Shown: positions 1 to 9,273 of the stretch, in pieces
Position numbering within the stretch: position 1 is the first letter of the stretch
How the letters are laid out: each line of letters opens with the position of its first letter
From: JAYSFC01 sp041913505
GTDB lineage: Bacteria > Pseudomonadota > Gammaproteobacteria > Burkholderiales > Burkholderiaceae_C
NCBI GenBank assembly: GCA_041913505.1
Contig: JAYSFC010000038.1
Coordinates: 1-29,484 of the forward strand
Length of the DNA: 29,484 bases
Reading direction: 5' to 3'
Position numbers and translations under genes: made by a program
Notes under the pieces: generated by a model
What the model saw: the letters and a program-made list of their open reading frames with translations, nothing else
The model's database searches: none
What the model was told of the DNA's origin: nothing

Positions 1-565
1 GCATCAGGTGGGTCTTGCCCAGGCCCACGCCGCCGTAGATGAACAGCGGGTTGTACAGGTGGCCAGGCGAGCCCGCCACGTGCATGGCGGCCGAGCGCGC
101 CATGCGGTTGGCCGTGCCTTCCACCAGGGTCTCGAAGGTCAGGGCGGCATTGAGCCGCGTGCGGAACACACCGGGCGCCGCATCCTCGCCGCCGCTGGGC
201 GCGAGGGGTTCGGTGCTGTGTGTGGGTTCGGCGGGAGCCGAGGGTCGCACGTAAGTACGGGTGACGGATTCGCGCTGAGCAAGCGCTAACTCCAGTGCCA
301 CCGGCTGGCCGTAGAGACCCTCGAGCAGGGCCGAGATGCGGCCCGCGTACTGCGCGCGGATCCAGTCGAGCTTGAAGCGGTTGGCGACCTGCAGCGTGAT
401 CTTGGAGAAATCGGGCGCGACCTTGGCCGTCAGGGGCTTGATCCAGGTGTTGAACTGTTGTTCGGGAAGGTCCTGCGCGAGCTGTTCGATGCAGGCTTGC
501 CACAGGCCCTGGCCGGCGTTGTCGCTGTCGGCATCCATGGCGTTTTTGGGGGGTTCCTCGATCAT
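1..565 (-). CDS. dnaA: Chromosomal replication initiator DnaA (N-terminal part, cut by window edge)
   Basis: DnaA binds DnaA boxes at oriC and melts the origin for replication. About 188 residues are visible. They start MIEEPPKNAMDADSD and include the domain I stretch with QQFNTWIKPL, then FKLDWIRAQY, a variable linker, the start of the AAA+ domain (TFETLVEGTANRMA) and the Walker A loop GGVGLGKTH at the very edge. I chose the ATG at 565 because it gives the usual N-terminus; an in-frame ATG ten codons in is an alternative. No clear Shine-Dalgarno precedes it. The gene is divergent from rpmH, and its promoter overlaps a DnaA box, which suggests autoregulation. Confidence 0.96.
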   Translation of the reverse strand, partial: MIEEPPKNAMDADSDNAGQGLWQACIEQLAQDLPEQQFNTWIKPLTAKVAPDFSKITLQVANRFKLDWIRAQYAGRISALLEGLYGQPVALELALAQRESVTRTYVRPSAPAEPTHSTEPLAPSGGEDAAPGVFRTRLNAALTFETLVEGTANRMARSAAMHVAGSPGHLYNPLFIYGGVGLGKTHLM

Positions 566-582
566 TGCAAGGGAATTTTTGT

Positions 583-591
583 TGTGGATAG
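583..591 (-). promoter_or_regulatory. DnaA box (8/9 match)
   Basis: The minus strand reads CTATCCACA, one base off the consensus TTATCCACA. It lies 18 bases upstream of the dnaA start codon, inside the predicted 5' untranslated region. Confidence 0.6.
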
Positions 592-613
592 GAGGAACGG
601 TTCAGGGTGGCGG

Positions 614-642
614 ATTGTAGCTTTTCAAGCACTTATCCACAA
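614..642 (-). promoter_or_regulatory. Candidate dnaA promoter
   Basis: On the minus strand, TACAAT (614-619) acts as a -10 with a 17-base spacer to TTGTGG (637-642) as a weak -35. The -35 overlaps the perfect DnaA box at 633-641, so DnaA binding would be expected to block the polymerase. This is inferred from the sequence only. Confidence 0.5.
633..641 (+). promoter_or_regulatory. DnaA box (perfect consensus)
   Basis: The plus strand reads TTATCCACA, identical to the strongest E. coli boxes. It overlaps the predicted -35 hexamer of dnaA and faces opposite to the box at 583-591. It may serve autoregulation, origin function, or both. Confidence 0.75.
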
Positions 643-718
643 CCTGGCGGAAGCCAGCGCGCGGGTGGGTGGGTGGCGCCAAAGGCAAGAGCGGCACTGG
701 AAAATCCGGGGGTAGGCA

Positions 719-747
719 TTGCCATGTCGGGGTAACGCTGCGATAAT
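719..747 (+). promoter_or_regulatory. Predicted sigma-70 promoter of rpmH
   Basis: TTGCCA (719-724, 5/6 of the -35 consensus), a 17-base spacer, then GATAAT (742-747, 5/6 of the -10 consensus). The -10 sits in an 11-base palindrome, GCGATAATCGC. The start would be near 754, giving a leader of about 115 nt. Confidence 0.7.
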
Positions 748-756
748 CGCGGGTTT

Positions 757-774
757 CCCTGAATGTGTTCAGGG
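757..774 (+). other. Stem-loop at the 5' end of the rpmH transcript
   Basis: CCCTGAA and TTCAGGG form a perfect 7-bp stem with loop TGTG, starting a few bases after the predicted transcription start. There is no T tract, so it is not a terminator. A role in mRNA stability or L34 feedback control is possible but unproven. Confidence 0.45.
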
Positions 775-869
775 TGATATGACCCGGCCATCGCATTTTT
801 GGGCATGGCGGGTTGCAGGGCCAGGGTCCGCAGGGGCCGGCCAGAACTGAACCCTCAAGGAACCACATC

Positions 870-1004
870 ATGAAACGTACCTACCAACCTTCCAAGACGC
901 GTCGCGCCCGCACCCACGGTTTCCTCGTGCGCATGAAGACCCGCGGCGGCCGTGCCGTGATCAACGCACGCCGCGCCAAGGGCCGCAAGCGCCTGGCCGT
1001 CTAA
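870..1004 (+). CDS. rpmH: 50S ribosomal protein L34
   Basis: A 44-residue, Arg/Lys-rich protein of the large ribosomal subunit. The sequence MKRTYQPSKTRRARTHGFL followed by KGRKRLAV at the end is the diagnostic, nearly invariant L34 sequence at its usual length. The frame is open further upstream, but the conserved MKRTYQPS start and AAGGA about 8 bases before it fix the start at 870. It heads the rpmH-rnpA-yidD-yidC cluster and is divergent from dnaA. Confidence 0.99.
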   Translation: MKRTYQPSKTRRARTHGFLVRMKTRGGRAVINARRAKGRKRLAV

Positions 1005-1072
1005 GCACGGCGCGGCTGGGTGGCCTGCCACGACGGGTCCGCCGGGCCGCTGTCCCCACGGGGGCGCCCGCA

Positions 1073-1540
1073 ATGCAACGGCTGAAGACGCGCGCGCAGT
1101 TCCAGGCCGCCATGGCCGGGGGCATCGTTTCCCGTACGGCGCACTTCGCGCTGCATCGCCTCGCGCTGTGCCAGGAGATGCCGCAGGCGCATGACGCCGC
1201 CTCGACAGGGCCCGGTGCCTTGCACGCAGTGCAGGGGCCGCAGGCCCTGTTTGGCGTTCCTGGCCCCTGGCTGGGGGCCATGGCGCCCAAGCGCTGGGCG
1301 CGACGGGCGGTGACTCGCAATGCCATCAAGCGCCAGATCTATGTCGTGGGCGCGGCTTTCGGGCCGCGCCTGCCGCCTGCCGCCTTCGTGGTGCGCCTGC
1401 GCGCCACGTTCGACCGCAAGCAGTTCCTGAGCGCCAGTTCCGAGCCGCTCAAGCAAGCGGTGCGCGCCGAGCTACAGCAGCTGTTTGCCCATGCGGCGCG
1501 GCGTACGCCCGCTGCACCGGCGGCGGAGGCCCAGCCATGA
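1073..1540 (+). CDS. rnpA: Ribonuclease P protein component
   Basis: This protein cofactor helps RNase P RNA cleave the 5' leader from pre-tRNA. The 155-residue protein starts MQRLKTRAQFQAAM. Near residue 80 it has the signature region RRAVTRNAIKRQIY, corresponding to the family RNR motif, though with RNA instead of the classical RNR. Compared with E. coli (119 residues) it has an insert around residues 45-70 rich in Gly, Pro and Ala, and a Pro/Ala tail. It lies 68 bases after rpmH, and its stop overlaps the yidD start (ATGA at 1537-1540), so the two are probably translationally coupled. Confidence 0.95.
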   Translation: MQRLKTRAQFQAAMAGGIVSRTAHFALHRLALCQEMPQAHDAASTGPGALHAVQGPQALFGVPGPWLGAMAPKRWARRAVTRNAIKRQIYVVGAAFGPRLPPAAFVVRLRATFDRKQFLSASSEPLKQAVRAELQQLFAHAARRTPAAPAAEAQP

Positions 1541-1827
1541 TGCGCGCCCTGCTGATGGCGCTGGTGCGGGGCTATCGCCTCGTCCTGAGCCCCTGGCTCG
1601 GCTCGGCCTGCCGCTTCGAGCCCACGTGCTCTCAGTATTCGCTGCAGGCGCTGGAGCGCCATGGCGCGGCCGCTGGCAGCTATCTCACCCTGCGGCGCCT
1701 TGCGCGCTGCCACCCCTGGTGCGATGGGGGCCATGATCCCGTGCCGCAGGAACCTCCGCGGCTGTTCTCGCGTCTGATCCCGGCCAGGGCCACCCACCAA
1801 CCTTCCTCACCAAAGAAGTCTTCATGA
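1537..1827 (+). CDS. yidD: Membrane protein insertion efficiency factor YidD
   Basis: A 96-residue membrane-associated protein of the UPF0161 (haemolytic domain) family that assists YidC-dependent insertion. Diagnostic features are the amphipathic N-terminus (LLMALVRGYRLVLSPWLG), the motif CRFEPTCSQYSLQALERHG and RCHPWCDGGHDPVP, with the conserved cysteines present. The start overlaps the end of rnpA by 4 bases. The stop TGA (1825-1827) overlaps the yidC start in the same ATGA arrangement. The tail past DPVP is variable and not conserved in the family. Confidence 0.95.
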   Translation: MMRALLMALVRGYRLVLSPWLGSACRFEPTCSQYSLQALERHGAAAGSYLTLRRLARCHPWCDGGHDPVPQEPPRLFSRLIPARATHQPSSPKKSS

Positions 1828-3530
1828 ACGACATTCGCCGCACCATCCTGTGGGTGATTTTTGGCTTTTCCATGGTTCTGCTATGGGACAAGTGGCAGGT
1901 ATACAACGGCCACAAAGCCACCTTCTTTCCCACGGCCACGCCCGTGACGGCGAGCTCGGCGCCGCAGGCCGCCCCGGGCGGGGTTGCTGCGGCGGCCACC
2001 GGCGCGGCGAGCGTGCCGGGTGCTGCGAACGCTGGCGGCGGCAATGCCCAGGTGCCGGGCGGTGCGCCCGCGCCGGCAGCGGCGGCGCACGAGCGCGTCA
2101 CGGTGACCACCGACGTGCTGCGCCTCACCTTTGACAGCGAAGGCGGCACGCTGGGCCATGCCGAGATGCTGAAGATGGCCGACATGGCGGACAAGAGCAA
2201 GCCCTTCGTGCTGTTCGACGAGAGCGCACAGCGGGTCTACCTGGCGCAGACGGGCCTGATCGGCGGCACCTTCCCGACGCACAAGACGCCGATGGCGGTG
2301 GTGCCGGGCCCGCGCGAGCTCAAGGACGGTCAGGACGAACTCAGCGTCCGCTTCGAGTCGCTCGACCTCGGCGGCGTGAAGCTCATCAAGACCTGGACCC
2401 TCAAGCGCGGCGCCTACGACATCGCCGTGCGCCACGACGTGGTCAACACGGGCACCGCGCCCGTGGCGCCGCAGCTGTACCTGCAACTCGTGCGCGACGG
2501 CAACAAGCCGCCGGGAGAGTCCTCGTTTTACTCGACCTTCACGGGCCCGGCCGTCTACACGGAGGCCAAGAAGTACCACAAGGTGGAATTCAAGGACATC
2601 GAGAGCGGCAAGTTCGAGATCGACAAGAGCGCGAGCAACGGCTATGTGGCCATGGTGCAGCATTACTTTGCGAGCGCCTGGCTGCTGGCCGACGGCATCC
2701 AGCGTGACCTCTTCATGCGCAAGGTGGACAACAACCTGTACTCCGTGGGCATGATCACCAACGTGGGCGAGATCGCCCCCGGCCAGACCAAGACCGTGGA
2801 CGCGCGCCTGTTCGCAGGCCCGCAGGTCGAGAAGACGCTCGAGGCGCTGGCACCGGGCCTGGAACTCGTCAAGGACTACGGTTGGCTCACCATCCTGGCC
2901 AAGCCGCTGTACTGGCTGCTCGACCAGCTGCACAAGATCCTGGCCAACTGGGGTTGGTCCATCGTGGCCTTGGTGGTCCTGCTGAAGATTGCCTTCTACT
3001 GGCTCAATGCCAAGGCCTACGCGAGCATGGCCAAGATGAAGGCCATCAACCCGCGCATCCAGGAACTGCGCGAGCGCCTCAAGGACAAGCCGCAGCAGAT
3101 GCAGCAGGAGATGATGCGTATCTACCGCGAGGAGAAGGTCAACCCGATGGGCGGCTGCTTCCCCATCGTGATCCAGATCCCCGTGTTCATCGCGCTGTAC
3201 TGGGTGCTGCTGTCGAGCGTGGAAATGCGCAACGCACCCTGGATCGGCTGGATCCACGACCTGTCCGCGCCCGACCCGTTCTTCATCCTGCCGCTCCTGA
3301 TGACGCTGTCGTCGCTGCTGCAGACCGCCCTGAACCCCGCGCCGCCCGACCCGATGCAGGCCAAGATGATGTGGATCATGCCGCTGATGTTCAGCGTGAT
3401 GTTTTTCTTCTTCCCGGCCGGCCTGGTGATGTACTGGCTCACGAACAACCTCCTGTCCATTGCCCAGCAGTGGATCATCAACAAGCGCATGGGCGTGCCG
3501 CCGAAGTTCAACCTGCCCAAGTTCCGCTGA
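1824..3530 (+). CDS. yidC: Membrane protein insertase YidC (Oxa1 family)
   Basis: YidC inserts and folds inner-membrane proteins, with or without SecYEG. The 568-residue protein has the long Gram-negative layout: TM1 at about residues 6-23, an Ala/Gly/Pro-rich linker (about 40-88), a beta-sandwich periplasmic domain (about 90-350) and a conserved C-terminal core with TM segments near 372-392, 446-466, 483-503 and 514-545. Core motifs include MQQEMMRIYREEKVNPMGGC and the PLMFSVMFFFFPAGLV segment. It ends KFNLPKFR. The start overlaps the yidD stop. A strong terminator follows at 3561-3595, ending the operon. Confidence 0.98.
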   Translation: MNDIRRTILWVIFGFSMVLLWDKWQVYNGHKATFFPTATPVTASSAPQAAPGGVAAAATGAASVPGAANAGGGNAQVPGGAPAPAAAAHERVTVTTDVLRLTFDSEGGTLGHAEMLKMADMADKSKPFVLFDESAQRVYLAQTGLIGGTFPTHKTPMAVVPGPRELKDGQDELSVRFESLDLGGVKLIKTWTLKRGAYDIAVRHDVVNTGTAPVAPQLYLQLVRDGNKPPGESSFYSTFTGPAVYTEAKKYHKVEFKDIESGKFEIDKSASNGYVAMVQHYFASAWLLADGIQRDLFMRKVDNNLYSVGMITNVGEIAPGQTKTVDARLFAGPQVEKTLEALAPGLELVKDYGWLTILAKPLYWLLDQLHKILANWGWSIVALVVLLKIAFYWLNAKAYASMAKMKAINPRIQELRERLKDKPQQMQQEMMRIYREEKVNPMGGCFPIVIQIPVFIALYWVLLSSVEMRNAPWIGWIHDLSAPDPFFILPLLMTLSSLLQTALNPAPPDPMQAKMMWIMPLMFSVMFFFFPAGLVMYWLTNNLLSIAQQWIINKRMGVPPKFNLPKFR

Positions 3531-3560
3531 TTCCGCCTATCGCGCAATCTCCCCCGAAGA

Positions 3561-3595
3561 CAACGGCCGCTGCATCCAGCGGCCGTTGTTGTTTT
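3561..3595 (+). terminator. Rho-independent terminator after yidC
   Basis: A perfect 12-bp stem, CAACGGCCGCTG / CAGCGGCCGTTG, with loop CATC, followed by TTGTTTT. It closes the rpmH-yidC operon and insulates the peptide-uptake block downstream. Confidence 0.85.
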
Positions 3596-3645
3596 GTGGG
3601 TACCATGCGCCTTCCTATGCAACCGTATGGAATGGAGACATACCG

Positions 3646-5226
3646 ATGAAGCGCAAGACTTTCAAACTGGCAATGCTGAGCGCCGCGGCCCTGATGGCCG
3701 CGGGGGCGGTCAACGCCGCCACCATGCGCTGGGCGGGCGCCAACGACATCCTCACCGTGGACCCCCATGCCCAGAACCACCAGACCACGCACGCCTTCCT
3801 GCAGCAGGTGTACGAAAGCCTGGTGCGTTACGACCAGAAGTACCAGATCGAGCCCGCGCTGGCCACCAAGTGGACGCAGGTGTCGCCAACGCAGGTGCGC
3901 TTCGAACTGCGCAAGGGTGTCAAGTTCCACGATGGTGCGCCGTTCACGGCCGACGACGTGGTGTTCTCGCTCACGCGCGCGGGCACGGCGCCATCCAACA
4001 TGATGTCCTCGGTGCAGAGCATCAAGGAAGTCAAGAAGGTCGATGACTACACCGTGGACCTGATCCTCAAGGGCCCCAATCCCATCCTGCTGCGCGAGCT
4101 GACCGAGGCGCGCATCATGAACAAGGCCTGGGCCGAGAAGCACAACTCGGTGAAGTCGCAGGACTACGCCGCCAAGGACGAGAACTACGCCTCGCGCAAC
4201 GCCAACGGCACGGGCCCGTTCATCATGGTCGGCTGGCAGCCCGACGTGAAGGTCACGCTCAAGAAGAACCCCGATTGGTGGGACAAGCCCAAGGGCAACA
4301 TCGATGAGGTGGTATTCACCCCCATCAAGTCGGCGGCCACGCGCTCCGCGGCCCTGATCTCGGGCCAGGTCGACTTCGTCGTCGATCCCCCGCCGCAGGA
4401 TCTGGCGCGCATGAAGGCCGATTCCAACATCAAGCTCATCGAAGGCGCCGAGAACCGTACCATCTACCTGGGCCTGGACCAGTTCCGCGACGAGCTGCCC
4501 GGTGCCGGCACGCCTGGCAAGAACCCGCTCAAGGACAAGCGCGTGCGCCAGGCCCTGTACCAGGCGATCGACTCCGCGGGCCTGCACAGCCGCACCATGC
4601 GCAACCTGTCGGTGCCTGCGGGCACCATGGTGGCGCCCATGGTCCACGGCTGGACCAAGCAGCTCGATGAGCGTGCTGCCAAGTACGACGTCGAGGGCGC
4701 CAAGAAGCTGCTGGCCGACGCGGGCTACCCCAACGGCTTCTCGCTCAAGCTCGAGTGCCCCAACGACCGCTACGTGAACGACGAGGCCATCTGCCAGGCC
4801 GTCACCGCCATGTGGACGCGCATCGGCGTCAAGACCACGCTGCAGGCCGCGCCCATGGCGCAGTTTGTTACCCGTGTGATGAACTCCGACGTGAACGCCT
4901 ACCTCTTCGGCTGGGGCGTGGCCACGTTTGACGCGCTCTATTCCATCGAGGCCCTCATGGCCACGAAGGACGGCAAGGGCCAGGGCGTCTACAACGGCGG
5001 CCGCTTCAGCAACGCCGACCTGGACGCGAAGGTTGCCCAGATCAAGGTGGAGATGGATCCCGCCAAGCGCGACGCACTCATCAACGACGCGCTCAAGCTC
5101 GTGAAGGACGAGTACTACTACCTGCCGCTGCACCACCAGATCCGCCCCTGGGCGATGCGCAAGAACGTGGAAACCCAGCACCGCGCGGACGACCGTCCCA
5201 TGCCCACTTGGACCACGATCAAGTAA
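3646..5226 (+). CDS. Peptide-type ABC transporter substrate-binding protein (SBP family 5)
   Basis: A periplasmic receptor of the DppA/OppA/GsiB family, 526 residues. The signal peptide is clear: KRK, a hydrophobic stretch, and cleavage after GAVNA near residue 24. Family hallmarks include the region with YESLVRYDQ, the GVKFHDGAPFTADDVVFS motif (about residues 88-105), NGTGPF and DAGYPNGF. The open frame extends upstream of 3646, but the signal peptide and GGAG eight bases before the ATG fix this start. Terminators flank the gene on both sides, so it is a single-gene unit. It has no permease or ATPase of its own and may feed the Gsi-type importer encoded downstream. The ligand cannot be read from the sequence. 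Confidence 0.93.
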   Translation: MKRKTFKLAMLSAAALMAAGAVNAATMRWAGANDILTVDPHAQNHQTTHAFLQQVYESLVRYDQKYQIEPALATKWTQVSPTQVRFELRKGVKFHDGAPFTADDVVFSLTRAGTAPSNMMSSVQSIKEVKKVDDYTVDLILKGPNPILLRELTEARIMNKAWAEKHNSVKSQDYAAKDENYASRNANGTGPFIMVGWQPDVKVTLKKNPDWWDKPKGNIDEVVFTPIKSAATRSAALISGQVDFVVDPPPQDLARMKADSNIKLIEGAENRTIYLGLDQFRDELPGAGTPGKNPLKDKRVRQALYQAIDSAGLHSRTMRNLSVPAGTMVAPMVHGWTKQLDERAAKYDVEGAKKLLADAGYPNGFSLKLECPNDRYVNDEAICQAVTAMWTRIGVKTTLQAAPMAQFVTRVMNSDVNAYLFGWGVATFDALYSIEALMATKDGKGQGVYNGGRFSNADLDAKVAQIKVEMDPAKRDALINDALKLVKDEYYYLPLHHQIRPWAMRKNVETQHRADDRPMPTWTTIK

Positions 5227-5253
5227 GCCGGCGCGCTGCGCCCCAACCATCCC

Positions 5254-5279
5254 AAAAGGCCCGCTTTGCGGGCCTTTTT
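5254..5279 (+). terminator. Rho-independent terminator after the orphan binding protein
   Basis: A perfect 11-bp stem, AAAAGGCCCGC / GCGGGCCTTTT, with loop TTT and a short T run (5275-5279). The A-rich left arm means it could also work on the other strand. Confidence 0.88.
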
Positions 5280-5299
5280 GCTGGGTGGCCTCTGATTGA

Positions 5300-5406
5300 T
5301 TGGTGTTAACCCTAGGTATTCAATAGGGTCAATTCGCTTGATTGATGAAAAATTTTCTTTAGCATAAGAATGTGTAAATTTTTTATCACGCACGCCACCG
5401 TTTCCC
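5300..5406 (+). promoter_or_regulatory. AT-rich control region of the peptide-catabolism operon
   Basis: This region is markedly AT-rich for the window and contains two inverted repeats. ACCCTA (5309-5314) and TAGGGT (5324-5329) are separated by 9 bases. GAAAAATTTTC (5347-5357) is a palindrome resembling GAAA/TTTC operators of RpiR-family regulators. No textbook -35/-10 pair stands out; TTGATT (5338-5343) is a possible -35. It lies directly before the RpiR-type regulator, so autoregulation is likely. Confidence 0.5.
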
Positions 5407-6336
5407 ATGAGTACGCAGCCTGAACCCGAGCCAGAGCCGATCTCGATCGCCATGCGCATAGGCCGGGCGCGGCCGCAGCTCACGCGTTCGCACCAACAAA
5501 TGGCGGACTATGTGCTTCGCCACCCGCTGCAGGCGGCGACCATGCCGATCGACGAATTGGCGTCGGCTGTGGGTGTTTCGGTGGCCACGGCCAACCGGTT
5601 CGCGCGCGCCATCGGCCTGGACGGGTATCCGATGCTGCGCGCCGAGCTGGTCCGGGGCTTCGAAGCCATGCTGGCGCCGGTGGAGAAAATGCGCGTGCGG
5701 CTGGAAAAGCCCGGCTCCGTGTACGACGCGTTCATGGCCGTCCTGGACGAAACCCAGGGCAATATCGCCGCGACGCGCGCGGCGCTCGACCCCGGGGCGT
5801 GCACGGCCGCGGTACAGGCCATTGCCAAGGCCCGGCGCGTCTATGTGCTCGGCTACGGCGCGTCGGGCTGGCTTGCCGGCATGCTGGCGCGCGGCCTCGA
5901 CATGCACTGCGACAGCGTGCACCTGCTGGCCACCGTCGCCGGCGCCACCGACGCCGCGCGCCAGCTGCCGCGCATGGGGGCGCAGGACCTGCTCATCGTC
6001 ATCAGCTTTCCGCGCTACCTGCGCGACAGCGTGGCCCTGGCGCGCGCGGCGCACGACCGCAGCGTGCCGTTGCTGGCCCTGACCGACGGCCCCCAGTCGC
6101 CGCTGGCGCCGCTGGCCAGCCACTGTCTGTTCGCCAAGACCGAGAGTTACCACGCGGCGAATTCCGAAACCACGGTGCTGGCGTTGATCGAGGCCCTGAT
6201 CAGCGCCGTGGCGCTGCAGACGCGCGACACGGTGCAAAACGCCGCGCGTATGACCGAGGCCGTACTGCCCTGGCTGCATGGCAGCGGCCGCAGCGGCCTG
6301 CGCGCGCCGGCCACCCCCGCGTCTTCTTCCGAATGA
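5407..6336 (+). CDS. RpiR/MurR-family transcriptional regulator (HTH + SIS domain)
   Basis: A 309-residue cytoplasmic regulator. The N-terminal RpiR helix-turn-helix (about residues 15-90) includes QQMADYVLRHP and ELASAVGVSVATANRFARAIG, the recognition-helix region. A SIS domain follows (about 125-265; VYVLGYGASGWLAGMLARGL and ISFPRYLRDSVALARAA). SIS domains in this family usually sense phosphosugars, but relatives next to peptide operons are common and their effectors are unknown. The first 12 residues are a Pro/Glu repeat (QPEPEPEPE), and ATG at 5452 is an alternative start. No Shine-Dalgarno is visible. The stop overlaps the next start by ATGA at 6333-6336, so it is very likely the first gene and local regulator of the operon. 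Confidence 0.9.
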   Translation: MSTQPEPEPEPISIAMRIGRARPQLTRSHQQMADYVLRHPLQAATMPIDELASAVGVSVATANRFARAIGLDGYPMLRAELVRGFEAMLAPVEKMRVRLEKPGSVYDAFMAVLDETQGNIAATRAALDPGACTAAVQAIAKARRVYVLGYGASGWLAGMLARGLDMHCDSVHLLATVAGATDAARQLPRMGAQDLLIVISFPRYLRDSVALARAAHDRSVPLLALTDGPQSPLAPLASHCLFAKTESYHAANSETTVLALIEALISAVALQTRDTVQNAARMTEAVLPWLHGSGRSGLRAPATPASSSE

Positions 6337-7334
6337 ATGGCATGAGCAACACCTCTTCCTCTCCCGTGCTTCCTGTGATCGCCATCCACGGCGGCGCGGG
6401 CACGTTGAGCCGCACCCACATCAGCCCTGCGCAGGAGCGGGCCTACCACGAGGCACTGCAGGCCGTGCTGCATGCTGGCCAGGCCGTGCTGGAGAGCGGT
6501 GGCACGGCGCTCGAGGCCGTGTGCGTGGCCGTGCAGGCGCTGGAGGACTGTCCGCTGTTCAACGCCGGCCATGGCGCGGTCTTCACGGCCGACGCTACGC
6601 ACGAGCTCGACGCCGCCGTGATGGACGGCGCCACGCTGGCCGCCGGAGCCGTGGCCGGCGTGACCCGCGTGCGCAACCCGGTACGGGCCGCGCGCGAGGT
6701 GCTGCGGGGTGGCCAGCATGTGCTGATGATCGGCGCGGGTGCCGAGGCCCTGGCGCACAAGGCCGGGCTGGCCCTGGTCGATCCCGGGTACTTTTTCACC
6801 GAGGCGCGCCTGGCCCAGCTGCGTGCGGCGCAGGCCAAGGCCGCCGGCGCGGTGCTGGACCACGACGGCGCCGCAGCCCTGGCCGCGCCCGCCCCCGAGG
6901 GCCCGCTGCACGAGGGCCGCAAGATGGGCACCGTGGGTGCGGTGGCGCTCGACGCCCACGGCCATCTGGCGGCCGCCACTTCCACCGGCGGCCTGACCAA
7001 CAAGCGCCCGGGCCGCGTGGGCGACAGCCCGCTGATCGGTGCCGGCACCTATGCCGATGACCGCACGGCGGCCATTTCCTGCACCGGCCATGGCGAGAGC
7101 TTCATTCGCGTGGCCGCAGCGCACGACGTCTGCGCGCGCATGGCTTACGGCGGGCAATCGCTGCAACAGGCGAGCGACGCCGTGGTGCACCAGACGCTGG
7201 CCGCCATCGGCGGCACGGGCGGGCTGATCGCCGTGGACCGCCAGGGCAACGTGTGCCTGCCCTTCAACACCGAGGGCATGTACCGCGGCCTGGCACGCGT
7301 GGGCCAGGCGCCCGAATCCTTCATCTACCGCTGA
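6333..7334 (+). CDS. iaaA: Isoaspartyl peptidase / L-asparaginase (Ntn-hydrolase, plant type)
   Basis: This enzyme hydrolyses beta-aspartyl (isoAsp) dipeptides, and L-asparagine more slowly. The 333-residue precursor has the N-terminal IAIHGGAG motif (about 16-23), PLFNAGHGAVF (about 74-84) and the autoproteolysis site MGTVGAVALD, with Thr200 as the expected nucleophile. STGGLTNKRPGRVGDSPLIG and CTGHGESFIR are also typical. The start at 6333 overlaps the regulator stop; ATG at 6342 is an alternative giving 330 residues. No signal peptide is visible, so it acts in the cytoplasm on imported peptides. In gsi operons of enterobacteria iaaA also precedes gsiA, matching this order. Confidence 0.93.
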   Translation: MNGMSNTSSSPVLPVIAIHGGAGTLSRTHISPAQERAYHEALQAVLHAGQAVLESGGTALEAVCVAVQALEDCPLFNAGHGAVFTADATHELDAAVMDGATLAAGAVAGVTRVRNPVRAAREVLRGGQHVLMIGAGAEALAHKAGLALVDPGYFFTEARLAQLRAAQAKAAGAVLDHDGAAALAAPAPEGPLHEGRKMGTVGAVALDAHGHLAAATSTGGLTNKRPGRVGDSPLIGAGTYADDRTAAISCTGHGESFIRVAAAHDVCARMAYGGQSLQQASDAVVHQTLAAIGGTGGLIAVDRQGNVCLPFNTEGMYRGLARVGQAPESFIYR

Positions 7335-7350
7335 CCGGGGCTGCCCTGCC

Positions 7351-9228
<1,878 letters not shown>

Positions 9229-9273
9229 TCCCGTTGTGATTCCCCTGTCGCTTCCTCAACCCGGAGTTCATCC

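Larger units (their letters stand above)
566..869. other. dnaA-rpmH divergent intergenic region
   Basis: This 304-base gene-free stretch holds the dnaA promoter, two oppositely oriented DnaA boxes (583-591, 633-641), the rpmH promoter and a stem-loop at 757-774. In several proteobacteria the origin lies here. With only two boxes and no obvious AT-rich unwinding element, it is only a candidate part of oriC. Confidence 0.55.

Noticed and set aside
8..289. Plus-strand open frame opposite dnaA
   Set aside because: It is antisense to the conserved DnaA N-terminal coding sequence and shows no features of its own.
1881..3257. Long open frame on the minus strand opposite yidC
   Set aside because: It is His/Arg/Asp-rich with no recognisable domain and lies fully antisense to a conserved gene; typical of GC-rich DNA.
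3508..5250. 580-codon open frame on the minus strand opposite the orphan binding protein
   Set aside because: It is a codon-bias shadow, Val/Leu/Gly/His-rich without any family features, and spans the yidC terminator.
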